Part shown: piece after piece, positions 46,123 through 56,176 of the stretch
Position numbering within the stretch: the stretch's first letter is position 1
Layout of the letters: each line of letters starts with the position of its first letter
Assembly (NCBI RefSeq): GCF_001429065.1
Contig: NZ_LMIB01000001.1
Location: forward strand, 1,125,933 to 1,189,932
Direction of reading: 5' to 3'
DNA from: Sphingomonas sp. Root710
GTDB taxonomy: Bacteria; Pseudomonadota; Alphaproteobacteria; Sphingomonadales; Sphingomonadaceae
Length of the DNA stretch: 64,000 nt
The notes under the pieces: model-generated
The model's input: only the letters and a program-made list of their open reading frames with translations
Told to the model about the DNA's origin: nothing
The model's database searches: none
Made by a program: the position numbers and the translations under genes

Positions 46123-47244
46123 TCAGCCCAGCAGCCGTTCGTGGACAACCTTACCGCCCTGCGTCAGGCGGACCGCATTGCCGATCTCCTCGTCGAGGAC
46201 CGGCTTGCCGGCCTCCTTGTCCCAGAAGGCGCTGAGGAAATTATACAGATTGCGTGAGAACAGCGCCGACGCGTCGGCGGCGAGCGTGCCCGCCATGTTC
46301 TTCGCGCCGATGATCTTCACGCCATGCTTGACGACCGTTTGCCCCGAGACGGCGCCCTCGACATTGCCGCCGCTTTCGGCGGCGAGGTCGACGATCACCG
46401 AGCCCGCACGCATCGTCGCGATCTGGGCGTCGCTGATCAGCCGCGGCGCGGGACGCCCCGGGATCAGCGCGGTGGTGATGACGATGTCCTGCTTGGCGAT
46501 GTGGCTCGATACCAGCTCGGCCTGTGCCTTCTGATATTCCTCCGACATCTCGGTCGCATAGCCGCCCGCGCCCTCGCCCTCGATGCCGGCGACGGCCTCG
46601 ACGAAGATCGGTTTGGCGCCGAGCGACTGGATCTGCTCCTTGGTCGCCGAGCGAACGTCGGTGGCCGAAACCTGCGCGCCGAGGCGGCGGGCGGTGGCGA
46701 TCGCCTGCAATCCCGCGACACCGACGCCCATGATGAAGGCGCGCGCCGCGGAGACTGTGCCCGCCGCCGTCATCATCATCGGGAAGGCGCGGCCATATTC
46801 GGCCGCCGCGAGCAGCACCGCCTTGTAACCGGCGAGGTTCGACTGCGACGAGAGAATATCCATCGACTGCGCCCGGGTGATGCGCGGCATGAACTCCATC
46901 GCGAGCGCCTCGATGCCCTTGGCGGCATAAGCATCGACACGGGCGCGTTCCCCGAAGGGATTGAGTCCCGCGACGACCCATGCCCCAGCCTTCGCGCCGC
47001 CGATCGATTCGGGATCGGGGCCCTGGACGCCGAAGATGATCTCCGCATCCTTGAGCGTCGCCGCACGGGTGCCGACCTTCGCCCCGGCCGCTTCATAATC
47101 GGCATCCGAAATCGAAGCGCCTTCGCCCGCGCCCTGCTCGACAGCCATTTCGGCGCCCAGCGCGATGAACTTCTTCACGGTCTCGGGCGTCGCGGACACG
47201 CGGCTTTCGCCGGCCGCAGCCTCCTTGAGGACAGCGATTTTCAA
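46123..47244 (-). CDS. pntAA: NAD(P) transhydrogenase subunit alpha 1 (NAD-binding)
   Basis: A 373-residue soluble dI subunit related to alanine dehydrogenase that binds NAD(H). The cofactor loop is seen as VGVAGLQAIATARRLGAQVSA, and the mobile-loop region is FSRNLYNFLSAF. Start is TTG 47244, only four bases after the upstream aa3-oxidase subunit stop, so translation is likely coupled to that gene. It forms an operon with pntAB and pntB. Confidence 0.94.
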   Translation of the reverse strand: MKIAVLKEAAAGESRVSATPETVKKFIALGAEMAVEQGAGEGASISDADYEAAGAKVGTRAATLKDAEIIFGVQGPDPESIGGAKAGAWVVAGLNPFGERARVDAYAAKGIEALAMEFMPRITRAQSMDILSSQSNLAGYKAVLLAAAEYGRAFPMMMTAAGTVSAARAFIMGVGVAGLQAIATARRLGAQVSATDVRSATKEQIQSLGAKPIFVEAVAGIEGEGAGGYATEMSEEYQKAQAELVSSHIAKQDIVITTALIPGRPAPRLISDAQIATMRAGSVIVDLAAESGGNVEGAVSGQTVVKHGVKIIGAKNMAGTLAADASALFSRNLYNFLSAFWDKEAGKPVLDEEIGNAVRLTQGGKVVHERLLG

Positions 47245-47248
47245 GGGA

Positions 47249-47392
47249 TCAGCCCTTCGGGGCGATCAGGAACACGACCAGCAGGCCGGTCAGCGCGCTG
47301 AGAATGGTGCCCCATTTCAACAGCGTCAGAAAGCCCGAATAGGTGTTGTTGTGCGCCTTATAGTCCATCGGCGCGCCATGATCGTCGGACAT
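47249..47392 (-). CDS. aa3-type cytochrome c oxidase subunit IV (47 aa)
   Basis: A short gene not long enough for routine ORF lists. It begins MSDDHGAPMDYKAHNNTYSG and has one helix, LTGLLVVFLIA, close to the C-terminus. This is the pattern of bacterial aa3 oxidase subunit IV, a small inner-membrane subunit. GGGGAAG precedes the ATG at 47392. It is the first gene of the pnt operon, so its product may be linked to energy-metabolism control. Oxidase core genes are not in this window. Confidence 0.8.
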   Translation of the reverse strand: MSDDHGAPMDYKAHNNTYSGFLTLLKWGTILSALTGLLVVFLIAPKG

Positions 47393-47546
47393 ATGTTCTT
47401 CCCCGCTGAGTGGCCTTTTTCGGCGGCCCTTCTAGCTGGAGGTCTTTGCAGCCTCAAGACTAAAGGCCCCTGATTTTTTGCGGCTTGTACCGGTTTAATT
47501 TTCCTTAGCTTTTCAATGCTAACCCCGACTTGAAAGGATGTAGCGG

Positions 47547-48986
47547 ATGCGTCGCGACAGTCCCCCGGGGCTTTTGCTTATCGATAGCGAGCCCGCCCAG
47601 GCCGGCTTGATGAGCGCGCTCGCGCAGCGCGCCGGATGGCGCGTGCTGCGCGCGCCGGACGTCGACGCCGCGACGAACCTGGTCCGCGGCAGCGACATGC
47701 GGCTCGACGCGGCGCTGATCGATCTCTGGTCGCCCGACCAGGAGGCGATCCGGTCGATCACGGCGCTTCGCGGCGCGTTCTTAGACCTTCCGATCGTCGT
47801 CGTCACCGCCCAGGATTCGGTCGATCTCGCGGTCCGCGCCGTGCGCGCCGGGGCACGCGACGTGGTGATCAAGCCGGTTGCCGGACACCGGCTGCTCGCC
47901 GCGCTCGACAACGCCATCGCTGCGCAAGACAAGGCCGGCGAACTGCGCCCGCTGGCCGAGAAGTGGGCGCAGGCGCTCGATTTCCCGGACATCGTGGGTT
48001 CGGCCCCGGCGTTCCGCAAGGCGGTCGACACCGCGATGCGCGCCGCAGCGGCCCCCGCGACGATCCTGATCGAGGGCGAATCCGGCGTCGGCAAGGAAGT
48101 GCTCGCCCAAGCGATCCACCGCGCCTCCCCGCGTGCCGACGCACCGCTGGTGACCGTCAACTGCGGGGCGATCCCGGCCAACCTCGTCGAGTCCGAATTG
48201 TTCGGTCATGAGCGCGGTGCCTTCACCGGCGCGTTCGAGCGGCGGCTGGGCCTGTTCGCCAATGCCGATGGCGGCACGCTTTTCCTCGACGAGATCGGCG
48301 ACCTGCCTTCCGACGCCCAGGCCAAGCTGCTGCGCGTCCTCCAATCGGGTGAGATCCGCCCGATCGGTGCGTCATCGGCGCGGCAGGTCTCGGTCCGGGT
48401 GATCGCCGCGACCAATCGCCGCCTGTCCGACGACGTCGCAAAGGGCCGCTTCCGCGAAGACCTGTTCTACCGCCTCGCCGTCGTACCGGTGACATTGCCC
48501 CCGCTCCGTGAGCGCATCGGTGACATCCAGCCGCTGAGCGAGCATTTGCTCGGCCGGATCGCACGGCAACTGGGCCTCGATCGCCTCGCCATCGACGACA
48601 GCGCGATCGCGCTGCTGCGCAGTTATGAATGGCCGGGCAATGTCCGCCAGCTCCACAATGTCCTGTTCCGCGCGGCGATCTTCTGCCGCAACGGGCGGCT
48701 GAGCGCGGGCGATTTCCCGCAGCTCGCCCATGCCCATAGCCACGCCCCGGCCAATGACGACGGGCCGTCCAGCGGCGTCGCGATCGCGGGGAACTCCATC
48801 CAGAACGTCGCGCTGTTCGGCCCCGATGGCCATGTCCGCCCGATGGAAGCGATCGAAGCCGACTTGATCCGCCTCGCCATAGGCCATTATCGCGGCCGCA
48901 TGACCGAAGTCGCCCGCCGCCTCCAGATCGGCCGCTCGACCCTCTACCGCAAGCTCGGCGAACTTGGGATCGAGCAGGCAGGCTAA
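47547..48986 (+). CDS. Sigma-54-dependent response regulator (NtrC-type)
   Basis: A 479-residue three-domain activator. The receiver domain (about residues 8-120) has the phospho-acceptor Asp in [10 protein letters not shown]. The AAA+ domain has Walker [13 protein letters not shown], the sigma-54 contact loop ERGAFTGAF and the sensor region [10 protein letters not shown]. The Fis-type helix-turn-helix at the end reads [19 protein letters not shown]. No partner kinase is adjacent. The intact GAFTGA loop means it can drive sigma-54 promoters. Its TAA stop overlaps the folP stop by four bases. Confidence 0.92.
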   Translation: MRRDSPPGLLLIDSEPAQAGLMSALAQRAGWRVLRAPDVDAATNLVRGSDMRLDAALIDLWSPDQEAIRSITALRGAFLDLPIVVVTAQDSVDLAVRAVRAGARDVVIKPVAGHRLLAALDNAIAAQDKAGELRPLAEKWAQALDFPDIVGSAPAFRKAVDTAMRAAAAPATILIEGESGVGKEVLAQAIHRASPRADAPLVTVNCGAIPANLVESELFGHERGAFTGAFERRLGLFANADGGTLFLDEIGDLPSDAQAKLLRVLQSGEIRPIGASSARQVSVRVIAATNRRLSDDVAKGRFREDLFYRLAVVPVTLPPLRERIGDIQPLSEHLLGRIARQLGLDRLAIDDSAIALLRSYEWPGNVRQLHNVLFRAAIFCRNGRLSAGDFPQLAHAHSHAPANDDGPSSGVAIAGNSIQNVALFGPDGHVRPMEAIEADLIRLAIGHYRGRMTEVARRLQIGRSTLYRKLGELGIEQAG

Positions 48987-50095
48987 AGCCGCGGCGTCAA
49001 TGCCTCGTCGCGCAGGCCGCGCCAGATGCGGATCGCCTGCAAAGTCTCCGGCACGTCGTGGACCCGCAATATCTGTGCCCCCATCTGCGCGCCGTGCAGC
49101 GCGAGCGCGACCGATCCGCCGAGCCGCTGGTCAACCGGAGCCTCGTTCGCCAGCGCGCCGATGATCCGCTTGCGGCTCGCGCCGAGCAGGATCGGACAGC
49201 CAAGGCCATGGAACAGCGCCAGACCATTCAATATCTGAAGATTGTGGCGCAGATTCTTGCCAAAGCCTATGCCGGGATCGACGATGATCCGGCTGCGCGC
49301 GATCCCCGCCTCCTCGGCAAAGGCGATCCGCTCCGCCAGCCATTCATAGACGTCGACCAGAGCGTCGTCATAATGCGGCCGGTCCTGCATCGTCTCGGGA
49401 TCGCCCTGATGGTGCATCAGCACGACCGGGCAATCCTGCTCCGCGAGCAGCGCGGCCGATTGCGGATCGTGGCAAAGCGCCGACACGTCGTTGACGATTG
49501 CTGCCCCCGCCGTCAGCGCCGCCGCCATCACCGCCGACTTGCGCGTGTCGATCGAGACGATCGCCCCGCCACGCGCCAGCGCGCGCACGACGGGTTCGAC
49601 ACGCGCGATCTCGTCGCCTTCCCAGACCTGCGCCGCGCCCGGGCGTGTCGATTCCCCGCCGACGTCGACGATCGCCGCACCGGCCCCGATCATGGCAAAG
49701 GCGATGCTCGCCGCCGCGCCGGGATCGTCGAGGTGATCGCCGCCATCCGAAAAGCTGTCGGGCGTCATGTTGAGGATCAGCATGATCTGCGGCTGATCGA
49801 GGCGCAGCGTCCGCCCGCCGAGCTGGATTGGCGGGCGCGGCGCGGTGATCCGCGCGATCGTCCGGCGGGCATCCTCCGCCTGATCGTCGGCCAGCGTCGC
49901 GATGAAGGCGTCGATGTCGCGGACTGGAACGAGCCGGCTGTCTGCGCGGACACCGCCATCGACCGCGATCACCTCATAGGCCGAGAACCAGACCAGCCCC
50001 CCCGCCAGCCGGGCCACCTCCCCATCGCGATCGAAGGGCGATGCGATGAAAGCGGTCGGCAGGAAATAGAGACGTGCGTAGCGGGAGAAAGTCAT
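48983..50095 (-). CDS. folP: Dihydropteroate synthase
   Basis: A 370-residue enzyme of folate synthesis that joins p-aminobenzoate to dihydropterin. The pterin-binding signatures are LILNMTPDSFSDGG and VDVGGESTRPGA, with the end region LGASRKRIIGAL. The N-terminus carries about 100 extra residues compared with the usual 280-residue enzyme, a feature I associate with sphingomonads. It is encoded 36 bases after ccrM on the same strand and may share its transcript. Its stop overlaps the response-regulator stop. Confidence 0.92.
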   Translation of the reverse strand: MTFSRYARLYFLPTAFIASPFDRDGEVARLAGGLVWFSAYEVIAVDGGVRADSRLVPVRDIDAFIATLADDQAEDARRTIARITAPRPPIQLGGRTLRLDQPQIMLILNMTPDSFSDGGDHLDDPGAAASIAFAMIGAGAAIVDVGGESTRPGAAQVWEGDEIARVEPVVRALARGGAIVSIDTRKSAVMAAALTAGAAIVNDVSALCHDPQSAALLAEQDCPVVLMHHQGDPETMQDRPHYDDALVDVYEWLAERIAFAEEAGIARSRIIVDPGIGFGKNLRHNLQILNGLALFHGLGCPILLGASRKRIIGALANEAPVDQRLGGSVALALHGAQMGAQILRVHDVPETLQAIRIWRGLRDEALTPRL

Positions 50096-50131
50096 AATGG
50101 GTCCGAAGCGAGGATGGCTCCGGCCTAACCC

Positions 50132-51462
<1,331 letters not shown>

Positions 51463-51523
51463 ACCAGTTCGGTTTCGCGAAAAAAATCGGGAACGGCGTC
51501 CCGGACCTTTCGTTTTTGCGCGC

Positions 51524-51883
51524 ATGACGCCGTGGTTCAAACGCCTGTCCCCGCCTGCGCTGTGCGCGATGTTCGCACTGGCGGGCGGAATGATGGCCGG
51601 CACGACGGCGGTCTACGGCCTGCGCCAGAACAGTTACGGCCCGGTCGACCCACCCATGTTGATCAGCCGGAGCGGCAATAGCGGCTATGGCAGCGGCTAT
51701 GCCGCCGGCAACACCACCGACGAAGGATATGACGCCGGCGCCGCAGCGGGATGCGAAGGATGCTCGGAGCGCGATCTGGGCTATCGCTGGGCGACGTTGC
51801 AGGCGATCCAGTCCGCCACCGAATGCCCCAACGACAGCTGGGGCTTCCGTCGCGGCTGCCTCGACTATACCGGCGGCGTCTGA
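51524..51883 (+). CDS. Exported glycine-rich hypothetical protein (119 aa)
   Basis: A signal-like or membrane-anchor start, LSPPALCAMFALAGGMMAG, is followed by a glycine- and tyrosine-rich region (SGNSGYGSGYAAGNTT) and a C-terminal part with four cysteines (GCEGC, TEC, RGC), which could form disulfides. The ATG at 51524 is preferred. The earlier in-frame ATG at 51404 has a better ribosome site (AAGGAG, 11 bases off) but would put coding sequence across the GANTC cluster with random-looking residues. Convergent with rnhB, four bases apart. Family unknown. Confidence 0.6.
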   Translation: MTPWFKRLSPPALCAMFALAGGMMAGTTAVYGLRQNSYGPVDPPMLISRSGNSGYGSGYAAGNTTDEGYDAGAAAGCEGCSERDLGYRWATLQAIQSATECPNDSWGFRRGCLDYTGGV

Positions 51884-51887
51884 CCGT

Positions 51888-52496
51888 TCAGGCGGCCGAA
51901 AACAGAGAATATTGAGCGATCGGTGCGAAGCTGCGGCGGTGGAGCGGCGACGGCCCGAGCCGCGACAGAGCATCCAGATGCGCGGCCGTGCCATAGCCCT
52001 TGTTCTGCGCCCATCCATAGCCGGGATGGTGCGCGTCGTAATCGGCCATCATCCGATCGCGCTCTTCCTTGGCGATGATCGACGCGGCGGCTATGGACAG
52101 GCACAACGCGTCGCCGCCGATCACCCATTGCGAGGGGCGTGTCCAGCGCGGGCAGCGATTGCCGTCGACGAGCACCATCGCCGGTTCGATCGCGAGCGCC
52201 GCCACGGCGCGCTCCATCGCCAGCATCGACGCCCACAATATGTTGATCTCGTCGATCTCCTCGACCGTCGCGATGCCGACGCCGACATGGGCGCTGTCGC
52301 GGATCCGGTGGCAAAGATCGGCGCGGGTCTGGGCCGACAGCTTCTTGCTGTCGTCGATCCCCTTCGGCGCCCGGCGCGTCTCGAAGATCACCGCGGCGGC
52401 CACCACCGGGCCGGCCAGCGGCCCGCGTCCCGCCTCGTCGACGCCGGCCAGCGGCATCGGATGCGTCTTCTCCAACTTGAAACTCGGCCCCGCCAT
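51888..52496 (-). CDS. rnhB: Ribonuclease HII
   Basis: A 202-residue enzyme that removes RNA from RNA-DNA hybrids and misinserted ribonucleotides. Active-site residues are in GVDEAGRGPLAGPVV (Asp, Glu) and VLVDGN (Asp), with a further Asp in KEERDRMMADYD. The C-terminus NKGYGTAAHLDAL is typical. Possible internal start at residue 14 (MPLAGVDEA). It runs in the same direction as ccrM, with the convergent exported gene between. Confidence 0.93.
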   Translation of the reverse strand: MAGPSFKLEKTHPMPLAGVDEAGRGPLAGPVVAAAVIFETRRAPKGIDDSKKLSAQTRADLCHRIRDSAHVGVGIATVEEIDEINILWASMLAMERAVAALAIEPAMVLVDGNRCPRWTRPSQWVIGGDALCLSIAAASIIAKEERDRMMADYDAHHPGYGWAQNKGYGTAAHLDALSRLGPSPLHRRSFAPIAQYSLFSAA

Positions 52497-52544
52497 CGGC
52501 TTTCTTTAGCGCCGCCGCATCGCGGCTGAAAAGAGGCGACTCAC

Positions 52545-53537
52545 TCAGCCCGCCGCAAGCAGGTGAAGGCTGAACAGTTCGCGGGAATCGAGCCACACCT
52601 CGACCGGCCGGAAGCCCGCGCCACGCGCTAGTGCCTGAAAATCCTCGACTGAATATTTCCAGCTGTCGCTGACATGGAGCGCCTCGGCCTCGGCGAAGTG
52701 CACGATCCGGCCCGCGACCTGCACGTCCTGCTGAACCGCGCTGACCAGATCGGATCGCACCCGCCCGCGATCGGCATCGAAATGGACGTGATGCTGGAAA
52801 AGACGGATGTCGAAGCTGGCGTTGAGTTCGCGATTGGCGCGCTCCAGCAGGTTGAGCATCAGCGCCGCGTTGAGGCCATGGGGGTCGTCATAGGCAGATT
52901 CGATGACGAGCAGGCTCTTGCGCAGATCCACGCCGATCAGCATCAGCCCGCCGGGCCGCAATGCCCGGCCCCATAGCGACAGCATCTCCAGCGCGTCGGT
53001 GGGATCGACGTTGCCAATCGCGTTCCCCGGCAGATAGGCGACGCGGCGGCCGCCACCGGCGTTGGGCGGCAGATCGAATGCCTGCCGCATGTCGGCGCGG
53101 ACCGCCTCTACCCACAGTTTCGGATAACGCGCCTGGACGCGGCGGGCGTCGACGATCAGCGGCTCCCTGTCGCGATCGATCGCGACATAGCCCCAGGGCC
53201 GGTCGAGAGTGGCCAGCAGCTGAGCGATCTGCGGCCCGAAACATTGCCCCATGTCGACCAGCTGGATGGCGGGACCCAGCTTCTCCGCGATTTCCATCAC
53301 CCGGTCGCGCAGGATTTCGAGCTCGCTGCGTTCCACATAATATTCGGGCAGCGTGCACAGGCGGCGAAAGGCGGTCGACCGCCGGTCGAACAGCATCTGT
53401 CCTGCAATGCTTTTCTCGGGCAGGCTGATTCCCGCAAGGAACAGCGTGCGGAAGTCCGCGGGCGGCGGCCCGTGATCATGAAAGGCGGCGATCTCCACGC
53501 CCCGGCGCGGGATCTGATCCGCAACTCTGTCGGTCAA
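52545..53537 (-). CDS. EgtD-like histidine N-methyltransferase, divergent
   Basis: A 330-residue protein of the EgtD/DUF2260 methyltransferase family that in other bacteria trimethylates histidine for ergothioneine. The family outline is kept (STAFRRLCTLPEYYVERSE near the start, AYLPGNAIGNVDP in the middle, HHVHFDADRGRVRSDLV later), but the SAM loop reads LVDMGQCFGPQ instead of the usual glycine-rich ELGSGS. TTG 53537 is preferred because GGAGACG lies just upstream. No egtB is nearby, so activity and product are uncertain. Confidence 0.75.
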   Translation of the reverse strand: MTDRVADQIPRRGVEIAAFHDHGPPPADFRTLFLAGISLPEKSIAGQMLFDRRSTAFRRLCTLPEYYVERSELEILRDRVMEIAEKLGPAIQLVDMGQCFGPQIAQLLATLDRPWGYVAIDRDREPLIVDARRVQARYPKLWVEAVRADMRQAFDLPPNAGGGRRVAYLPGNAIGNVDPTDALEMLSLWGRALRPGGLMLIGVDLRKSLLVIESAYDDPHGLNAALMLNLLERANRELNASFDIRLFQHHVHFDADRGRVRSDLVSAVQQDVQVAGRIVHFAEAEALHVSDSWKYSVEDFQALARGAGFRPVEVWLDSRELFSLHLLAAG

Positions 53538-53647
53538 TCGACGTCTCCGAAACCGTCGAATGCGCACGCGCCCGACTGGCCGATCCCCCTGCCGGCACCG
53601 TAACAGAGCATGGGCTTCGTAAACAGTTCGTAATGAAAAATGGTTTC

Positions 53648-53661
53648 CCGACGATCGTCGG
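53648..53661. repeat. Perfect palindrome CCGACGATCGTCGG
   Basis: A 14-base perfect palindrome lies about 47 bases before the tRNA and 110 bases from the egtD-like gene. It may be an operator. No factor is known to me. Confidence 0.35.
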
Positions 53662-53708
53662 CGTCTTGCCGCACGGCGGGGCCTCGGCTATCGCACCGGC
53701 GCTGGTAG

Positions 53709-53785
53709 GGGCCTGTAGCTCAATTGGTTAGAGCTGGCCGCTCATAACGGCTAGGTTGCGGGTTCAAGTCCTGCCGGGCCCACCA
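53709..53785 (+). tRNA. tRNA with CAT anticodon (Ile2 or elongator Met)
   Basis: All four arms fold: acceptor GGGCCTG with CGGGCCC (one G-T pair), D-arm, anticodon stem GGCCG with CGGCT, and T-arm with TTCAAGT. Anticodon CAT is at 53743-53745 and CCA is encoded at the 3' end. CAT can be Met or, after lysidine modification, Ile2. The anticodon arm (CTCATAA loop followed by CGGCTAGG) looks more like Ile2 than elongator Met, but an acceptor-identity check is needed. Confidence 0.9.
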
Positions 53786-53816
53786 GCGTTTTCAAAGGGG
53801 CGTCGGCGACACCGGA

Positions 53817-54005
53817 TCAGGCGGGGCTGAACACCGCAGGCGCCGGGGCCACGGTATCGCCGCGTCCCATGCCATGCGCCTTGTCGAGATAGTATCCGGC
53901 GAGGTGATAATGGGCCCGCATTGCGGCGGGATGGGTCGCGGCGCGCGCGATGGCCAGTTCGGCTTCGGCGCGGAGAAGATAATAGCTTCGGTCCAACATG
54001 GTCAT
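53817..54005 (-). CDS. Small helical hypothetical protein (62 aa)
   Basis: A soluble helical protein (LDRSYYLLRAEAELAIARAA, then AHYHLAGYYLDKAHGM) that resembles a family frequently seen in sphingomonads. The ATG at 54005 has AGGACCC upstream. An ATG at 54029 is also possible. The composition is coding. It lies 31 bases beyond the tRNA on the opposite strand. No function known. Confidence 0.6.
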   Translation of the reverse strand: MTMLDRSYYLLRAEAELAIARAATHPAAMRAHYHLAGYYLDKAHGMGRGDTVAPAPAVFSPA

Positions 54006-54163
54006 GGAAGGGTCCTGCCTTACCGCCATGTTATTGCGGCGCAGGATTTCCATCTGTTTCCTTGCGCACAGTTCGAGCATCAAAACCGCTGAAAACCAAC
54101 GCTTAGCCGCAGCTTGGGCAGGAGCCTCGCTGCACTGCAAAATAGATTTGGCAAAAAGCTGAT

Positions 54164-56002
54164 CTAGATCACATCCTGTTCGGCGCGCCCGGGGCGATTG
54201 CGCAGCGGCAAGCTGAGATGAAAGCGGGTGGCATCGATTTCGAGCATCCCGCCGCTGGCGATGGCGAGATTACGGACGAGTCGCAAGGCAAACCCTAGCC
54301 CGAGCACCGGGGCGTCGGGCCAGTTGCCGTCGGGATTATAGCCCGGATCGAGCAGCATTTTCTCGTCCCGGCCGATTAGCGCGCGCGGACGCATGATCGT
54401 CAGCAGCAGATGGGTCGACCGGCGCGGATCGCGCTGCAGGTCAACGCTGATCCTCTCCCCCTCCTCGGCCATCGCGATCGTCGCCGCCAGCAGCCGCGAG
54501 AGCATTCGTTCCACCGTCGGCGCATCGACCGCGACCGGCGGGAGAGTCGAATCGATGCGAAAGGCGAGGCCCGACGCGCGTTCCTTGGCGACCGTCTCGA
54601 AATTGGCGTGGAGCCGGGTGAGGATCTCGGCGGCGTCGACCGCGGCCGGCGCCGGCATCGTCTCGGCGGCGCGCGCGGATGCGACGAGGTCGAGATCCTC
54701 TACCGCGCTGAGAAGCTTCTTGCTCTGTTCGAGGATGTCCTGGGCGCGGTTGCGATAGGCGGCCGACGCGGGCCCCCGCATCTGCCCGTCGATCATCTCC
54801 GAAAAGCCGATGATCGCGTTGAGCGGCGTGCGCAGTTCATGGGCGAGTTGGCGCAGCGAATCATTGCGGCCGGAACTGGCGTCGCGGCGGCGGTCCCCGG
54901 CTAGCGGATTCGCGCTCTCGTCGGCGCGCGGCCGGCGGGCGGTGCCACGATAGCCACTGAACCGCCCATCCTTCTGATCGAAGAAGGGCACCGCCGAGAT
55001 CCGCCACTCGCCCGACGCCGGCCCTTCCCCCGCGATGGTCAGCCGGGCATCGCGAAACGGTGTGCGGCTGCGATAGGCGCCAGCAGCATGGCCATCGACG
55101 CCATGATCGGTCTGGCGCGCGGCCACGGCAATCGTCTCGCCGATCAGCGGGCCGCGCGGCGCGCCCTGCACCCAGCAAATCACCCCGTCGACCCCGGTCT
55201 CGAACCGGAAACTCTCAATCGGCGCCGTCGCATCATGGCTATCGCCATAGCCCGGCAGCACCTCCGCACCGCCGGGCTGGGTGCCCAGCTGCGGATAGCG
55301 GGTCCGGAATGTCTCGATCCGGGACAGGAGGTCGCGGATCTGGCTCTCACTGTGAAGCGTCGACGCGTCGTCCGCCGATTCGTCCTCCGCAACCGCGAAA
55401 ACCGCTCCGGCGACCGGCGGCTCCACGTCGGCGGCGGGAACGGATGGCGGCGGCGCGGGGGGAGCATTCTCGACCTTTGCCGTCGCGACCAGTTCCTCGA
55501 TCGGTGCGGCCAGCGGCGCCAGCGGGGCCTCAGGCGTGGGCGCCGGCCCCTTGATCAGGAAGTCGCTCGCGCCGAAGCCTTCGAGCGCCTGCTCCACCTC
55601 GCCGCCGAGATCACGACGGTTGCGCAGCAGATTGCGCGCGCTGGGGTTCAGGCGCGGCAGGAGATCCAGCCATTGACGGCTGGACAGCAGGACGTGACCC
55701 AGCATCGGCGCGGCGATATGCGGCAGATCCTCGGCGAACAGCAGGACGAGATCGGGCGGCACCCGGCGCCCGGCCAGGCCACGGCCGGCGGCCAGACGCA
55801 ACTCGACCGGGATTTCCGGGCGCACAGCGCGCAGGAAATTATAGGCGTCCATCGCGCGCGGCGCATCGACCAGCGGATCATCGACATGATGACCCCGGCC
55901 CTGCGCCAGCACATCGACCACCTGGCGCCACAAGATCGCTCGCGCCTCCGGCGTCGACGCGGGCTGCGCGAGCAACGTGGCCAACATATCATCGAAACGC
56001 AA
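54164..56002 (-). CDS. Sensor histidine kinase with degenerate ATPase domain
   Basis: A 612-residue cytoplasmic-looking kinase-like protein. An N-terminal helical domain of about 150 residues is unrecognised, a PAS-like region spans about 250-350, and the HisKA box LRQLAHELRTPLNAIIGFSEM (phospho-His) is at about residue 390-410. In the ATPase domain the N-box is changed (MLSRLLAATIAMAEEGERI has no Asn), and no DxGxG motif is seen before LGLGFALRLVRNLAIASGG. ATP binding may be impaired. No membrane helix is present. It may act as a phosphatase or as a partner in a phosphorelay. Confidence 0.8.
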   Translation of the reverse strand: MRFDDMLATLLAQPASTPEARAILWRQVVDVLAQGRGHHVDDPLVDAPRAMDAYNFLRAVRPEIPVELRLAAGRGLAGRRVPPDLVLLFAEDLPHIAAPMLGHVLLSSRQWLDLLPRLNPSARNLLRNRRDLGGEVEQALEGFGASDFLIKGPAPTPEAPLAPLAAPIEELVATAKVENAPPAPPPSVPAADVEPPVAGAVFAVAEDESADDASTLHSESQIRDLLSRIETFRTRYPQLGTQPGGAEVLPGYGDSHDATAPIESFRFETGVDGVICWVQGAPRGPLIGETIAVAARQTDHGVDGHAAGAYRSRTPFRDARLTIAGEGPASGEWRISAVPFFDQKDGRFSGYRGTARRPRADESANPLAGDRRRDASSGRNDSLRQLAHELRTPLNAIIGFSEMIDGQMRGPASAAYRNRAQDILEQSKKLLSAVEDLDLVASARAAETMPAPAAVDAAEILTRLHANFETVAKERASGLAFRIDSTLPPVAVDAPTVERMLSRLLAATIAMAEEGERISVDLQRDPRRSTHLLLTIMRPRALIGRDEKMLLDPGYNPDGNWPDAPVLGLGFALRLVRNLAIASGGMLEIDATRFHLSLPLRNRPGRAEQDVI

Positions 56003-56176
56003 AGGCCCGACTCCACTCGGCCCCAGGCTGCGCCCGGACCGTACCCCGATGGCATGAGTGTAAATCGCAATGGACCGTGCGGAAAGGGCGTTTGATGGCG
56101 GGAGCGCGTGCTATTTTAATTGCACTTCCCCGTAACTTTATTCTAACGCTAGCCCCAGTTTTTGAAAGGTTGCTCC

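Noticed and set aside
47480-47520. CtrA box TTAA-N7-TTAA near the sigma-54 regulator
   Set aside because: The spacing is six and the second half is TTAG, so it does not match the consensus.
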